Shown here in pieces: positions 26,194 to 36,322 of a stretch of DNA of 64,000 bases. The translations under genes and the position numbers were made by a program. How positions within the stretch are numbered: position 1 is the stretch's first letter; every line of letters starts with the position of its first letter. The DNA lies in contig NZ_CP109811.1 in assembly GCF_014856545.2 (NCBI RefSeq), positions 3,342,001-3,406,000 on the forward strand, written 5' to 3'. This DNA comes from Mesobacillus jeotgali (lineage in GTDB: Bacteria > Bacillota > Bacilli > Bacillales > Cytobacillaceae). A model generated the notes under the pieces. That model was not told the DNA's origin. It searched no databases and saw nothing but the letters and a program-made list of their open reading frames with translations.

Positions 26194-26823
26194 TTATTCC
26201 TCAGCCAAGGCCACAAAAGCCTTTGTAATGTTTGTCTTGGTCAGCCTTCCTACCAGCTCGTACCCATCATCTGTATCTTTGATGATTGGAAGGGCATCTA
26301 TCTGCTTTTCAATTAATTCCTTGGCAGCATCAATAAGCAGGTCATCACGGCGGCAAACAGTTATATTTGGCATTCTTGTCATGATGATATTGACTGGCAA
26401 AGTCGTCAGCTCCTGCTTCCCAATGCTTGCTCTTAATAAATCTTTGCGAGAAAGGACACCTACCAGCTTTGAAACTTTATCGACAACAAATAAAGTGCCT
26501 ACATCTTCAAGGAACATCGTTACGATTGCATCGTATACAGATACATTTTCAGGAACAACAACAGGGATGGACTGATAATCCCTGACGAGAATTTTTTTCA
26601 GGTTCTCTGAAAGCAGCTGATTTCCAGATTTGCCTGTGTAAAAATAACCGACACGTGGTCTGGCATCCAAATATCCCGACATCGTCAGGATGGCAAGGTC
26701 TGGCCTGAGGGTAGCCCTTGTCAGATTTAATTTTTCAGCTATATGCTCTCCGGTGATTGGTCCGTTATCCTTTACGATTTGCAGAATCTGTTCCTGGCGT
26801 TTATTCAGTTCGATTGTCCTCAC
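26194..26823 (-). CDS. ccpN: Gluconeogenesis repressor CcpN
   Basis: A 209-aa repressor of gluconeogenic genes (gapB, pckA in B. subtilis). An N-terminal DeoR-like helix-turn-helix (IELNKRQEQILQIVKDNGPITGEHIAEKLNLTRATLRPDLAILTMSGYLDARPRVGYFYTG) is followed by two CBS domains that bind nucleotides (about 75-205). The sequence is very close to B. subtilis CcpN across the whole HTH. The open frame extends 18 codons further up, but relatives begin two residues before TIELNKRQ, so the GTG at 26823 is chosen; its ribosome site is weak. It is upstream of and probably co-transcribed with yqfL (28-bp gap). Confidence 0.93.
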   Translation of the reverse strand: MRTIELNKRQEQILQIVKDNGPITGEHIAEKLNLTRATLRPDLAILTMSGYLDARPRVGYFYTGKSGNQLLSENLKKILVRDYQSIPVVVPENVSVYDAIVTMFLEDVGTLFVVDKVSKLVGVLSRKDLLRASIGKQELTTLPVNIIMTRMPNITVCRRDDLLIDAAKELIEKQIDALPIIKDTDDGYELVGRLTKTNITKAFVALAEE

Positions 26824-27089
26824 CACCCATCGGGAGATTTTAATAAATGCTGTTTCCTTATCGTTATTAAGCACCAAGCTATATATCTGTTTTTTACTGG
26901 ATTAATGTATTTAGCAAGGTTGTATTGGTCCATGGACTCAGCAGTAGACAGACGATACAGAGCCTCAGTGCTAAAAAGCCTGATAAAATCATTATATACT
27001 ACACTAGGTAATAAACAGGAATAATTATACTGAACTAATTAACATTTCATGACGATTTTTTCTTCCCCTAGCACAATGTACTTGTTAAA

Positions 27090-27113
27090 GTGCCTTCCTG
27101 TGCAGGAAGGCAC
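27090..27113 (-). terminator. glyQS terminator
   Basis: GTGCCTTCC and GGAAGGCAC form a perfect 9-bp stem with a 6-nt loop. The U-tract on the minus strand is short (TTTAA). It lies 30 bp after the glyS stop. Confidence 0.65.
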
Positions 27114-27143
27114 CTAATAAAATCAGTTTATTTTTGCAATGTT

Positions 27144-29219
27144 TTACTTTACGACAATATCATTTACTTTCGCGAGCTTCATGATCAGCACTGCCAATGC
27201 AGCCATTTGATTCAAACGGTTATCGCGGACATCCTGGTTATCAGACATGACCATTGTATGCTCAAAATAGTCACTGATTTCAGGTTTAATGTTAACCAAA
27301 TGCTGATAATAGGAAGCGGCATCCATTCCATCCTCGGCCTTCTTTCCTAGCTCCAGATACTTTTCATACAGCCGCTGTTCATACTCATTTTCAAAACGAT
27401 CCGGATCGATATCACCAAGTACCTCTTTCTTGCTTGCGATGTTAAGAACCCGGCTCAATGCTTCCATGCTTTCTTTAAAGCCCTCACTGCTGCTTGCAGC
27501 CTGCAGTGCTTCTGCCTTTTCGATCAGTCCGGATACAATACCGATCTCTCCTCCAAGTACGGCATCAATTAAATCGTAGCGGATTGCACGCTCCTGTAAC
27601 AAATGCTTGACTCGTAATTTAAAGAATTGGATAAGGTCATGGTAAACTTCTTCGTCAGTGCGCTTTGTAATTCCTGCTTGCGAAACGAGATTCAGAGAAA
27701 GGCCGACAAGATTTTCAAGTGAAATGTTCCACTTCTTCTCAATCAGGGTCTGCACGATTCCCGTCGCCTGTCTTCTCAATGCATAAGGATCCTGAGATCC
27801 ACTAGGAATGATGCCAAGCGAGAAGAACGCAACGATTGTATCGAGTTTATCCGCTATGGCCACCAATGCCCCCGCTGGAGATGCAGGAACTGAATCATCA
27901 GCATTGCGAGGCATATAATGCTCATTGATTGCTGCTGCCACTTCTGGGCTTTCGCCTTTTTGCAAGGCGTACTTTTCACCCATTATTCCTTGCAGCTCAG
28001 GGAACTCATAGACCATTTGTGAAACCAGATCGAATTTGCTGATTTTGGCAGCTCGGTCCGCAAACCTTGTGACATCCGGCGAAAACTCCAGTCTATCAGC
28101 AATCAAGCCAACAAGCTTGCGCACTCGTTCTGACTTTTCAGCAATTGTTCCGATTTCTTCATGGTACACAACATTTTTTAACTTTTCCAATGCGGCATCA
28201 ATCTGCATTCTTTGATCTTCTTTATAGAAAAATGCAGCATCCGCCAATCGTGCTCTTAGAACTTTTTCGTTTCCGCGGGCAACCTTTTCAATATGAAGGT
28301 GGTCACCGTTCCTGACTGTGATGAAATGAGGCAGCAAGTCTCCGCTCTTGGATTTCACAGGAAAATACCTTTGGTGCTCTTTCATCGAAGTAATCAGGAC
28401 TTCGCCTGGGATTTCGAGGAACTCCTCCTCGAATCGTCCATATAACGCAGTTGGATATTCGACCAGGTTATTGACTTCCTCCAGCAGGCCTTCATCAACA
28501 GGAACGACCCAGCCGTTCTCTTCCTCTATTTTTTCAAGCTGGGAAGTTATAGCATCCTTCCGCTTTTGTGCATCAGCAACAACGTACTGCCCCAACAATG
28601 CTTCTTCATATTCCTGGGGATCGGATAATTGAATCACACCTTCACCAAGGAATCGATGGCCTCTTGTTACGTTGCCAGTTTGGACACCAGCGATATCAAA
28701 TGGAATGATTTCATTTCCGAACATCGCAACAAGCCATTTGATCGGCCGGACGTAACGAAGCTCAAGGTCTGCCCAACGCATGTTTTTCGGGAAAGTCAAT
28801 CCGGCAATGATTGCTTTCATTTCAACGAGCAAGTCAGAGGTTTCCTGCCCTTTAATGAATTTTTTCACATGAGCATATTCAACACCGTTGATTTCTTTAA
28901 AATATATATCCTCTACCGTTAACCCCTGGCCGCGTGTGAAGCCAATCGCTGCTTTGGACCACTCACCCTCCTCATTAAGGGCAATTTTTTTAGCAGGCCC
29001 CTTCGCTTCTTCCTCGCTGTCTTCCTGACGCTCATCAACATTCAGGACAAGTAACGCTAGCCTGCGCGGTGTGGAATAAAGCTTGATTGCATCAAAACCA
29101 ATATTGTTCGTGTTCAGCCAATTCTCTACCTTAGAAGCCAGCTGGTTAATGGAGTCGGTAATAAATCTTGCAGGCATTTCTTCCAAACCGATTTCAAGCA
29201 ATAAATTCCGTTTAGTCAT
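27144..29219 (-). CDS. glyS: Glycyl-tRNA synthetase beta subunit
   Basis: A 691-aa beta chain of the bacterial alpha2-beta2 glycyl-tRNA synthetase. It contributes tRNA binding and editing-like domains. Features include [18 protein letters not shown] at the N terminus, [18 protein letters not shown] segment ([16 protein letters not shown]), the central HD-like region, and the C-terminal DALR anticodon-binding region (about 580-691). The ATG at 29219 overlaps the glyQ stop by 8 bp and follows GGAGCAGGTGG. The longer start at 29276 lies inside glyQ and lacks a ribosome site. Translationally coupled to glyQ. Confidence 0.96.
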   Translation of the reverse strand: MTKRNLLLEIGLEEMPARFITDSINQLASKVENWLNTNNIGFDAIKLYSTPRRLALLVLNVDERQEDSEEEAKGPAKKIALNEEGEWSKAAIGFTRGQGLTVEDIYFKEINGVEYAHVKKFIKGQETSDLLVEMKAIIAGLTFPKNMRWADLELRYVRPIKWLVAMFGNEIIPFDIAGVQTGNVTRGHRFLGEGVIQLSDPQEYEEALLGQYVVADAQKRKDAITSQLEKIEEENGWVVPVDEGLLEEVNNLVEYPTALYGRFEEEFLEIPGEVLITSMKEHQRYFPVKSKSGDLLPHFITVRNGDHLHIEKVARGNEKVLRARLADAAFFYKEDQRMQIDAALEKLKNVVYHEEIGTIAEKSERVRKLVGLIADRLEFSPDVTRFADRAAKISKFDLVSQMVYEFPELQGIMGEKYALQKGESPEVAAAINEHYMPRNADDSVPASPAGALVAIADKLDTIVAFFSLGIIPSGSQDPYALRRQATGIVQTLIEKKWNISLENLVGLSLNLVSQAGITKRTDEEVYHDLIQFFKLRVKHLLQERAIRYDLIDAVLGGEIGIVSGLIEKAEALQAASSSEGFKESMEALSRVLNIASKKEVLGDIDPDRFENEYEQRLYEKYLELGKKAEDGMDAASYYQHLVNIKPEISDYFEHTMVMSDNQDVRDNRLNQMAALAVLIMKLAKVNDIVVK

Positions 29220-30102
29220 TTTCCACCTGCTCCTTCCGTTTAATGATTGGGAAGCCCAACTTTTCTCTTTCTTCATAGAACGTTTTCGCTACTTTCTTAG
29301 CGAGGTTTCGAATCCGGGCAATATAGCCGGTCCTTTCAGTCACAGAAATCGCTCCGCGTGCATCAAGGATATTAAAAGTATGGGAACACTTGAGGACATA
29401 GTCATATGCGGGATGGACAAGGCCTTCATCCATCTGGCGATTTGCTTCTTTTTCATAAATATTGAAAAGGTTAAATAGCATGTCTTTGTCAGATGTCTCA
29501 AATGTATACTTAGAATGCTCGTATTCCGGCTGTCCAAATATATCCCTTACTGTAAAACCGTTTGTCCACTCAAGATCAAAGACATTTTCTTTATCCTGGA
29601 TATAGGACGCCAGTCGTTCGATTCCGTATGTAATTTCCACGGAAACTGGTTTGCAGTCTAGTCCGCCTACTTGCTGGAAATAAGTGAATTGCGTGATTTC
29701 CATGCCATCAAGCCATACTTCCCAACCCAGGCCTGCACAGCCCAGGGATGGATTTTCCCAGTTGTCTTCCACAAAACGGATATCATGTTCAAGAGGATCA
29801 ATACCCAATGCTTTTAGCGAATCAAGGTAAATTTCCTGAATATTGTCTGGTGAAGGCTTCATGATTACCTGGAATTGATGATGCTGATAAAGCCTGTTTG
29901 GATTTTCTCCGTAGCGGCCATCAGCCGGACGTCGGGATGGCTCAACGTAGGCGACATTCCATGGTTCAGGGCCAATTGCCCTTAAAAACGTGTAAGGACT
30001 CATCGTACCTGCACCCTTTTCGGTGTCATATGCCTGCATAAGGACGCATCCTTGTTCAGACCAGTGTTTTTGCAATGTTAAAATCATATTCTGGATATTC
30101 AT
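29212..30102 (-). CDS. glyQ: Glycyl-tRNA synthetase alpha subunit
   Basis: A 296-aa class II aminoacyl-tRNA synthetase catalytic subunit that activates glycine. Signature blocks are [78 protein letters not shown], then [33 protein letters not shown] and [19 protein letters not shown] good ribosome site (GGAGGTG) precedes the ATG. The mRNA leader is unusual: it carries a glycine-type T-box, then about 190 bp of an inverted repeat element, before the start codon. Confidence 0.97.
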   Translation of the reverse strand: MNIQNMILTLQKHWSEQGCVLMQAYDTEKGAGTMSPYTFLRAIGPEPWNVAYVEPSRRPADGRYGENPNRLYQHHQFQVIMKPSPDNIQEIYLDSLKALGIDPLEHDIRFVEDNWENPSLGCAGLGWEVWLDGMEITQFTYFQQVGGLDCKPVSVEITYGIERLASYIQDKENVFDLEWTNGFTVRDIFGQPEYEHSKYTFETSDKDMLFNLFNIYEKEANRQMDEGLVHPAYDYVLKCSHTFNILDARGAISVTERTGYIARIRNLAKKVAKTFYEEREKLGFPIIKRKEQVEND

Positions 30103-30160
30103 CTTTACACCTCCGAAAATTTTAGATCGATTTTTACTTGGATTTCTCTGTTAAATCAGG

Positions 30161-30352
30161 CTGTTGATTTTCGTTCCAGGCGCTTCGCTTTCCGCGGGGA
30201 AGAATTATGAAAAAGCCCAACTGCCGGCTTTTTCAAAGATCAAATTCTTCCTTGCAGTCGGGGAGCCTCCTCGGCGCTTTATGCGCCTGCGGGGTCTCCC
30301 CATGACTTTCGCATCCCGCTGGAGTCTTCGCGCCTTCCACTACAATCAACAG
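30161..30352. repeat. ~190-bp multi-hairpin inverted repeat in the glyQ leader
   Basis: Outer arms CTGTTGATT (30161-30169) and AATCAACAG (30344-30352) pair perfectly and are followed inwards by matching GC-rich blocks containing CTTTCCGCGGGG and ATCCCGCTGGAG. Inside lie two further hairpins. One has arms GGAAGAATT and AATTCTTCC, enclosing GAAAAAGCC and GGCTTTTTC. The other has arms GGGGAG and CTCCCC, enclosing GGCGC and GCGCC. The GC-rich core resembles a palindromic intergenic repeat I know from many Bacillaceae genomes, here with an extra hairpin. Its position is between the T-box terminator and glyQ. Confidence 0.85.
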
Positions 30353-30420
30353 GAGTTAGAAATCAATATTTGGTTTTGACCGAGCTTTCAAATTTCAAAA
30401 ATGGTCTGTATTAAATAAAA

Positions 30421-30692
30421 AAACTCTCGCCCCCTATGCATCCATTCATGCATAGGGACGAGAGTTTACCCGCGGTTCCACCCTATTTGCTGCAAAAAGC
30501 AGCCTCTTTAAAAGTGATGTCGCTCCGGAACGCCTTCCTTAATTTCTGTAATCCGGCTCACACCATACCCGGACTCGCTAATACAGAGGGATTTAAGTAC
30601 TCTTTTCCTTCACTGCAACATATGTAATTATCATGAGATCTTCTCCTTGATGATGAATTACTCTTACCATCATAAATCAGGAAAAGCTTTTG
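30421..30692 (-). promoter_or_regulatory. Glycine T-box riboswitch controlling glyQS
   Basis: The minus-strand leader contains the T-box motif AGGGTGGAACCGCGGG (30469-30484). It is followed by a terminator with arms AACTCTCG/CGAGAGTT and CCTATGCAT/ATGCATAGG (30422-30466) and an A-run on the left. The upstream part has the stem I distal elements GCGAGTCCGGG and ATGGTGTGAGCCGG. A GGC triplet (30532-30534) in the expected internal loop is the likely glycine specifier. Uncharged tRNA-Gly should stabilise the antiterminator and allow glyQS transcription. Confidence 0.93.
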
Positions 30693-30698
30693 ATTTGA

Positions 30699-30727
30699 AT
30701 AATAGCGAAATCAAGAAACAATGTCAA
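30699..30727 (-). promoter_or_regulatory. Sigma-A promoter of the glyQS T-box leader
   Basis: On the minus strand TTGACA (30722-30727) and TATTAT (30699-30704) have a 17-bp spacer, immediately downstream of the recO stop. The transcript would begin near 30692. Confidence 0.85.
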
Positions 30728-30730
30728 TAG

Positions 30731-31483
30731 TTATAGCTGGTCTCTGAATGAATCCATTTGGTCGAGGAATTTCCTTGTTTTCAAATAAAGTCCTGAATAT
30801 TCATCATAATAAGCGGAAATGACTTTTTTCAGCTCGGCTTTTGTCTCCGGCTTAACTGAAATATTGCCAAGACGGCTTAGATCTAACAAGTAGAATAAGC
30901 GAAGCAGCCTCACAGTACCTGGCAAGGTTCTGATCCTGTATGGATCGATTTCAAAACAGCGATGGCAAAGCAGACCGCCTTCCCTGATTGAAAAATTGAA
31001 ATCACCCTCTGTATTGCCGCAGTTTGCACACCTGTCCAATATCGGATATAGCCCCTGGACATTCAGCATTTTCATTTCATATATGAAAGTCAGAATCTCC
31101 ATATCGTAGCCTTCATTCATATAGTTGAGCGACTGAAGAAGCAATTCAAACAAAAAAGGATTGGATTTCTTTTCCTCTGTCACTTTATCAGTCAAATCAA
31201 CAATATAGCTGGCATGCGCAGTAAGGAAAATATCCTCCCGGATTGACCGCATTGAAGAAATCATTTCCCCCTGCTGCAGACTGCCCAGCCCTGAACTGGC
31301 CTGAAAAAGAAACTGTCCGTAAGTAAAGAGCTGGGTGACAGCAGCAAGCCTGCTATTAGGCTTTTTAGCACCTCTTGCCATCACACCAACTTTACCAAAT
31401 TCCCTTGTATATAGGGTAACTATTTTATTGTTCTCGCCATAATTTGTCGTTCTAATGACAATGCCTTCACATTTCTGCAGCAT
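30731..31483 (-). CDS. recO: DNA repair protein RecO
   Basis: A 250-aa recombination mediator that loads RecA onto SSB-coated DNA with RecR. The N-terminal OB fold reads [44 protein letters not shown]. The central zinc finger [25 protein letters not shown] has the CX2C...CX2C ligands. The helical C-terminal domain is normal in length. It lies 30 bp downstream of the small gene yqzL, in the era-yqzL-recO cluster conserved in bacilli. Confidence 0.96.
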   Translation of the reverse strand: MLQKCEGIVIRTTNYGENNKIVTLYTREFGKVGVMARGAKKPNSRLAAVTQLFTYGQFLFQASSGLGSLQQGEMISSMRSIREDIFLTAHASYIVDLTDKVTEEKKSNPFLFELLLQSLNYMNEGYDMEILTFIYEMKMLNVQGLYPILDRCANCGNTEGDFNFSIREGGLLCHRCFEIDPYRIRTLPGTVRLLRLFYLLDLSRLGNISVKPETKAELKKVISAYYDEYSGLYLKTRKFLDQMDSFRDQL

Positions 31484-31514
31484 TTGTTGTCACCATCCAT
31501 TACTACAGACAAAC

Positions 31515-31658
31515 CTATGAGATTGGAAAATCAATTTCTGCTAGTTCATCCTCCTGATAACCGGGTATTTCTTGATTGTCTTTCTCTAATTCCTTAAAGA
31601 GAAGATATGTGTCAATGTTACCTGTCTGAGAAAACACCTTCCAGGTAAAATCCAACAT
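31515..31658 (-). CDS. yqzL: Small conserved protein YqzL
   Basis: A 47-aa protein, acidic, beginning MLDFTWKVFSQTGNIDTYLL and continuing FKELEKDNQEIPGYQEDELAEIDF. It has no membrane segment. The N-terminal block is the hallmark of YqzL, a small protein found between era and recO across bacilli. GGTGGGG lies 7 nt upstream of the ATG (31656-31658) and the stop is TAG at 31515-31517. Function unknown. Confidence 0.88.
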   Translation of the reverse strand: MLDFTWKVFSQTGNIDTYLLFKELEKDNQEIPGYQEDELAEIDFPIS

Positions 31659-31829
31659 CGAAAACCCCACCTTTCGTTTTTTCACTAGCAACTTTATCTA
31701 TCCCAAATCCTTATGAATATCATAGCCTGTCAATCAGATTTTCATGTCACGTAAAAATTGTAAATCCTATTTATGAATAATATTTGCTTCCCGTTAATAT
31801 GTTAATGAGGGAGCATTTGCCAAACAGGC

Positions 31830-32759
31830 TTAATACTCATCTTCCCTGAATCCAAAATCACGAAGCTGCGTGGCTTTGTTTCTCCAATCCTTCTGTACCT
31901 TTACCCACAATTCCAGAAACACTTTAGTACCGAGCAGATTCTCGATATCAAGACGTGCCCTTTTGCCGATTTCCTTCAGCATACCGCCCTGCTTGCCGAT
32001 GATGATGCCCTTCTGGGAGTCCCTTTCCACTATGATTGTAGCCATGACATGCACCATTTCCTTTTCAGGCTGGCGTTCCATTTTTTCAATTACGACAGCA
32101 AGTGAATGAGGAATTTCTTCCCTTGTCAAATGCAGCGCTTTTTCCCTGATCAATTCGGAAACAATAAAACGTTCGGGATGGTCCGTGACCTGGTCAGCAG
32201 GATAAAACTGTGGCCCTTCCGGCATTTTCTCCTTGATTTGCTCGAGGAGCTTTTCGACATTGTTGCCTTCTAATGCAGATATCGGGACAATTTCAGCGAA
32301 ATTGAACTTTTCATTGTAGGACTCGATTAGTTTGAACAACTCATCCGGATGGATTAGGTCGATTTTATTGATGACTAGAAAAACTGGTGTTTTTACATTC
32401 TGAAGTTTCTCAATGATAAATTCCTCGCCGCGGCCATATCCTTCCTGGGCATTGACCATAAACAATACCAGATCGACTTCTTTTAGAGTATTCTGTGCTA
32501 CCTTCATCATGAAATCGCCCAGACGATGTTTCGGTTTGTGGATTCCTGGTGTGTCTATGAATATCAGCTGTGAATCTTCAAGTGTAAGGACACCCTGCAC
32601 CTTATTCCGGGTCGTTTGCGGTTTATCGCTCATGATCGCAATCTTTTGCCCGATCACCCTGTTAAGAAAGGTCGACTTGCCTACATTTGGCCTTCCAATG
32701 ATGGAAATGAAGCCGGATTTGTGAGATTTGCTGTTACTGCCTTGATTATTAAAGTTCAT
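31830..32759 (-). CDS. era: Ribosome-assembly GTPase Era
   Basis: A 309-aa GTPase that binds the 3' end of 16S rRNA during 30S assembly. G1 is [10 protein letters not shown]2 lies in [14 protein letters not shown]3 is [14 protein letters not shown]4 is NKID and G5 is SALEG. The C-terminal KH domain contains [43 protein letters not shown]. Length is normal. In B. subtilis cdd (cytidine deaminase) lies just upstream; here that place is a 271-bp gap without a gene, and a terminator (33004-33033) ends dgkA, so era needs its own promoter. Confidence 0.97.
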   Translation of the reverse strand: MNFNNQGSNSKSHKSGFISIIGRPNVGKSTFLNRVIGQKIAIMSDKPQTTRNKVQGVLTLEDSQLIFIDTPGIHKPKHRLGDFMMKVAQNTLKEVDLVLFMVNAQEGYGRGEEFIIEKLQNVKTPVFLVINKIDLIHPDELFKLIESYNEKFNFAEIVPISALEGNNVEKLLEQIKEKMPEGPQFYPADQVTDHPERFIVSELIREKALHLTREEIPHSLAVVIEKMERQPEKEMVHVMATIIVERDSQKGIIIGKQGGMLKEIGKRARLDIENLLGTKVFLELWVKVQKDWRNKATQLRDFGFREDEY

Positions 32760-33003
32760 ACTGTATTTCCCTTCTCCACTTTATTTTAACTTATTTTCAG
32801 TGTGATTTCATCGTTTGTAGCAAAAATGAAATATAAAATTTTAAATTTTCTAAAAACATACAAGCACTGTTTTTACACTGTGATGATATTTTACTTAAGT
32901 TTTTCCCTGTTTTCAAATTGGTTCAAACATATTGGTCTGACCTGCAAGATTTTTTTAGAGCTGATACGCGCGCTAAAGCTGTTTTTCATGGAAGAATCAT
33001 GCC

Positions 33004-33033
33004 AAAAAAAAAGTTGTCCTGAACGGACAACTA
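33004..33033 (-). terminator. dgkA terminator
   Basis: AGTTGTCC and GGACAACT form a stem with a GAAC-type loop after A-rich DNA (U-tract on the minus strand). The arm overlaps the dgkA stop codon. The gap 32760-33003 is AT-rich with no gene seen. Confidence 0.85.
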
Positions 33034-33417
33034 ACTAAACCATGTTAATAATCTTGGCAGAAAAATAATTAATCCGATCATCACACTGGCAATCGCAAAA
33101 ACCAGGACAGCACCGGCGGCGATATCTTTTGCCTGTTTGGCAAGCGGGTGGTATTCTTTCGTATACAAATCAACTGTTCTTTCAATTGCCGTATTCATCA
33201 GTTCCATCGAAATCATCCCGCCTATGGATAAAATGATGGCGATCCATTCGTACTTGCTTATCGAAAAAATAAACCCAGCTAAAATTACAAAAATGGAAAT
33301 CCCTATATGGATTTGGACATTTCGCTCTTTTGCTGCCGCTGCTGCGATTCCCTCGAAACCAAATTTGAAGGAGGAAGCAAGTGGATGCTTCCTCTGTTTA
33401 TCAGCGTCCAAGCCCAT
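33031..33417 (-). CDS. dgkA: Diacylglycerol/undecaprenol kinase family protein
   Basis: A small membrane lipid kinase of about 128 aa. The family core is [26 protein letters not shown], then two hydrophobic segments. Between them is [47 protein letters not shown], which contains the Glu-Asn catalytic region (ELMNTAIE) and the metal-binding Asp. Gram-positive members phosphorylate undecaprenol. The start is uncertain: ATG codons at 33423 and 33417 both lie inside the end of ybeY and neither has an ideal ribosome site. It overlaps ybeY by about 17 bp. Confidence 0.88.
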   Translation of the reverse strand: MGLDADKQRKHPLASSFKFGFEGIAAAAAKERNVQIHIGISIFVILAGFIFSISKYEWIAIILSIGGMISMELMNTAIERTVDLYTKEYHPLAKQAKDIAAGAVLVFAIASVMIGLIIFLPRLLTWFS

Positions 33418-33871
33418 ACCCATCAAGGATTTCTTTTTGTCTGTCAAACATCTGTTTTTCATCCTGCTCATTCATATGGTCATAACCTAATAAATGCAGG
33501 AGGCCATGGACCGCAAGGAAACCAAGTTCCCGCATGAATGAATGGTTATATTCTTCTGCCTGTTCCCTTGCTTTCGGAATGGAAATGATGATGTCACCAA
33601 GGATCCTTGGAATATCTTCCCCAACAATCTCCAGTTCGCCTTCCCCCATTTCCTCCAGGGCAAAAGAAATGACATCTGTCGGGCGATCCTTGTCACGATA
33701 TTCTCGATTTATTTCCTGGATTCTTTCATTCGACACGAATGTAACGGAAAGTTCACTGCCTTCCTCGACATTCTCCTTCTCGGCCGTATAGTTCAGCAAT
33801 TTTTCAATTTCATTTATTTCATGCTCTGACAATTCATTTGTTTCATCCAAAAAATCAATTTCTAAACTCAT
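33401..33871 (-). CDS. ybeY: Endoribonuclease YbeY
   Basis: A 156-aa single-strand-specific endoribonuclease for 16S rRNA maturation and ribosome quality control. The zinc-binding signature [11 protein letters not shown] is present near the C terminus, preceded by the conserved beta-sheet motif [20 protein letters not shown] and ILGDIIISI. It overlaps the end of pgpH by 4 bp (33868-33871) and the start of dgkA, so pgpH, ybeY and dgkA are one translationally coupled unit. Confidence 0.96.
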   Translation of the reverse strand: MSLEIDFLDETNELSEHEINEIEKLLNYTAEKENVEEGSELSVTFVSNERIQEINREYRDKDRPTDVISFALEEMGEGELEIVGEDIPRILGDIIISIPKAREQAEEYNHSFMRELGFLAVHGLLHLLGYDHMNEQDEKQMFDRQKEILDGYGLGR

Positions 33872-36050
33872 GCCTGCTTCACCTTCTGCTTATTCATTTC
33901 TGGATATTCAATTCTCGAGTGGAATATTCCCTTTAGCGTTTCACAAAGTGTATCAGCGACGGTATCCAGCTCCTTCAACGTGATATCACACTCACCCAGC
34001 TGGCCATCCTGCAGCCGGTCTCCAATAATATTGTGTACCAGATTTTCAATTTGTTCATGTGTAGGGTGCGCCATCGATCTCACAGCGGCTTCCACACTAT
34101 CCGCGATGCCAATGACAGCAGACTCTTTTGTCTGCGGCTTAGGGCCAGGATAACGGAAATCCTCTTCTTTAACCTCATGCCCGCTTTGCATCGCCTTATG
34201 ATAAAAGAATTTCAATAATGTTGTACCATGGTGCTGTTCTGCGATATCAATGATCTCTTTTGGCATCCTGTGCTTACGGAGCATCTCTGCTCCATCGGTA
34301 GCATGGGCGATGATAATGTTCTTACTGGTCAACGCCGGCAATTTATCGTGTGGATTATCCATATTAATCTGATTTTCAATAAAGAATTGCGGCCGTTTCG
34401 TCTTCCCGATGTCATGATAATAACAGCCGACCCTGGCCAAAAGTCCGTTAGCTCCAATCGCTTCACATGACGCTTCTGATAAATTGGCCACCATGACACT
34501 GTGATGGTAAGTGCCAGGAGCTTCTGTGAGAATTTTTCTTAAAAGCGGGTGGTTTGGATTGGAAAGCTCGATAAGCCTTAATGTTGACAGGATGCCAAAC
34601 CCCGCTTCAAAAAATGGCAATAATCCGATCGTCAATACAGCTGAAACGATACCGGAAACAAATGCAGCAATAAAATAAAAACCGTATTCCAGACCAGAAT
34701 ACTGGCTGTTCCTTAAGAACAAAATCGAAAGGATCACAACCAGGTTAACCACCGATACAAACATCCCCGCCTGGAGGATTTTTGAACGTCGATTCTGTTT
34801 TTGCAGGAATAAAATGGCTGCCAGACCGCTGATTAAAATATAGATCCCGATTGTCACATTTAGTGTTCCAGTAATGCCTTCATTAAAGATGATGGAACCT
34901 GTAACAGCCAGGATAGCCATTTGAAACAGTGCCAGTCTTTCATTAATCAGCATCTTGATTAGCATTGCTCCCATTGCCGCCGGGAAAAGATAACCAATTT
35001 CCGAGTATTCAAATTCATCAAACAGACTGACCAGCTTCATCAACAAAATCGAGGTAATAAATATGATGCTGAAAATCAACAGATTTTTCTGCTTTTTATC
35101 AGCATTTTCCATTTCGTTGAAAATGACATACAAGGAAAAAAGTATTAATGCTACAAGCATAGCCAGCCCGATAAAAGGTTTATAGGAGTTTTCACTTTCT
35201 AACAGACCTACAAGCTGGAGCTTTTTATACACATCCCTGCTGATGAGCTGACCTTCATCCACGAGGATCTGCCCCTCGAGGATCCTTACAGGTTCAACAC
35301 TGTCCATAGCCTGCTGGCGCTGACCTCAGTTGCTTCAGGATCGTAGAATTCATTCTGGACGACTGCATAGCGACCAAGTTCGATAACAGCTTTCTTTAAA
35401 CTGCTGCTCAAACTTGTATACTTCAATTCTTCCTCAACATTTAATTTTGCATTCTCGACTTCATCTGCGGGAACACTGTGCTTCATCGTATTATTTATAG
35501 CCGTAACCGTTAGGTCCTTGGCAACCAGCAGCTCTTCCTTCGGTGCTTGGAGCAGAGCTATGAATACTTCATCAGATAGGCTTTTTGTTTCACTCTCGGT
35601 CAACTTCGTTTTTAACATGGCCAGTTTTTCTTCCTTCGAAGGACCTTCAGGAACAGGCTGATCTTCCACATCTGCCTCTTCAGCTGCTTTTTTCTTCTGG
35701 TCGATTTCTGCCTGAACTTCCTCATTAACTTCTGAAACCGAACCGAAAATGGAAGTGACTAAATCAACCCTGTTCTGTGCATATTCACTCTTGACCCTGT
35801 ATACATCATTGACTTGTTCAACCGCTTCTCTGCGGTTCGCTTCCGTACTCTCTTTATCCTCAATTGTAATAGGCGACCGGATGGTTTTCTCCGACACAGA
35901 GAATAACTCCAAATTAAGCTTTTCTGGTTTTACATTGCTATACATCGCTGAATACATTACAACGCCTATCAGCAAAAATAATAAAACCCGGAAAATCTTT
36001 ATATTCAACAAGTTCAATATGGCAGTTAATTGGACCTGCAGCTTATCCAT
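33868..36050 (-). pseudogene. pgpH: c-di-AMP phosphodiesterase PgpH/YqfF (7TM-HD), split by a single-base frameshift
   Basis: PgpH-type enzymes (about 710-730 aa) degrade c-di-AMP at the membrane. The N-terminal part (36050 down to 35286) has one membrane segment and the extracellular 7TMR-HDED domain, ending FYDPEATEVSASRLWTVLNL and a stop. The C-terminal part is open from above 35307 down to 33868. It starts with EPVRILEGQILVDEGQLISRDVYKKLQLVGLL, then seven membrane helices, then the HD domain with GTYHHSVMVANLSEASCEAIG, YYHDIGKT and IIAHATDGAE. One extra base near 35318-35325 would join the halves as TEV-x-RQQAMDSVEPVRI, as in B. subtilis. All HD residues are intact. With that base the protein is 727 aa. 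The ATG at 36050 follows AGGAGGG. Confidence 0.88.
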
Positions 36051-36067
36051 ATACAGCCCTCCTACTC

Positions 36068-36093
36068 GAAAAGCATAAGCGCCTTGACCAGAC
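36068..36093. repeat. Fragment of a Bacillaceae intergenic repeat
   Basis: GAAAAGCATAAGCGCCTTGACCAG-like sequence resembles the left arm of the complete element at 46413-46476. Only one arm remains. It lies between the phoH terminator and the pgpH ribosome site. Confidence 0.5.
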
Positions 36094-36283
36094 ACTTTCC
36101 AAACGAAATATAAACTTTCTATAGATAGAAAATTTTAAAAAACAAAAAGAACAAGTTTGAGAATAACTGGGAAATATACTAACTTTATGTACCATCATAT
36201 CAGTTTTCCCCGCAATTTTCACCTCTATTTGAAATTACAGCTGTCAATATCAGTTCTGGAGGAGTTTCATCCTCAGTAAAGGC

Positions 36284-36316
36284 AAAAGTCCGCCCTCGTT
36301 TTACCAAGAGCGGACT
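36284..36316 (-). terminator. phoH terminator
   Basis: AGTCCG and CGGACT with inner CTC and GAG form a stem with a two-base bulge. AAAA on the left is the U-tract on the minus strand. It follows the phoH stop, so pgpH is a separate transcript. Confidence 0.78.
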
Positions 36317-36322
36317 GAGATG

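Noticed and set aside
35286..35330. Programmed ribosomal frameshift in pgpH
   Set aside because: No slippery heptamer or stimulating hairpin is visible at the junction; a plain deletion explains the data.
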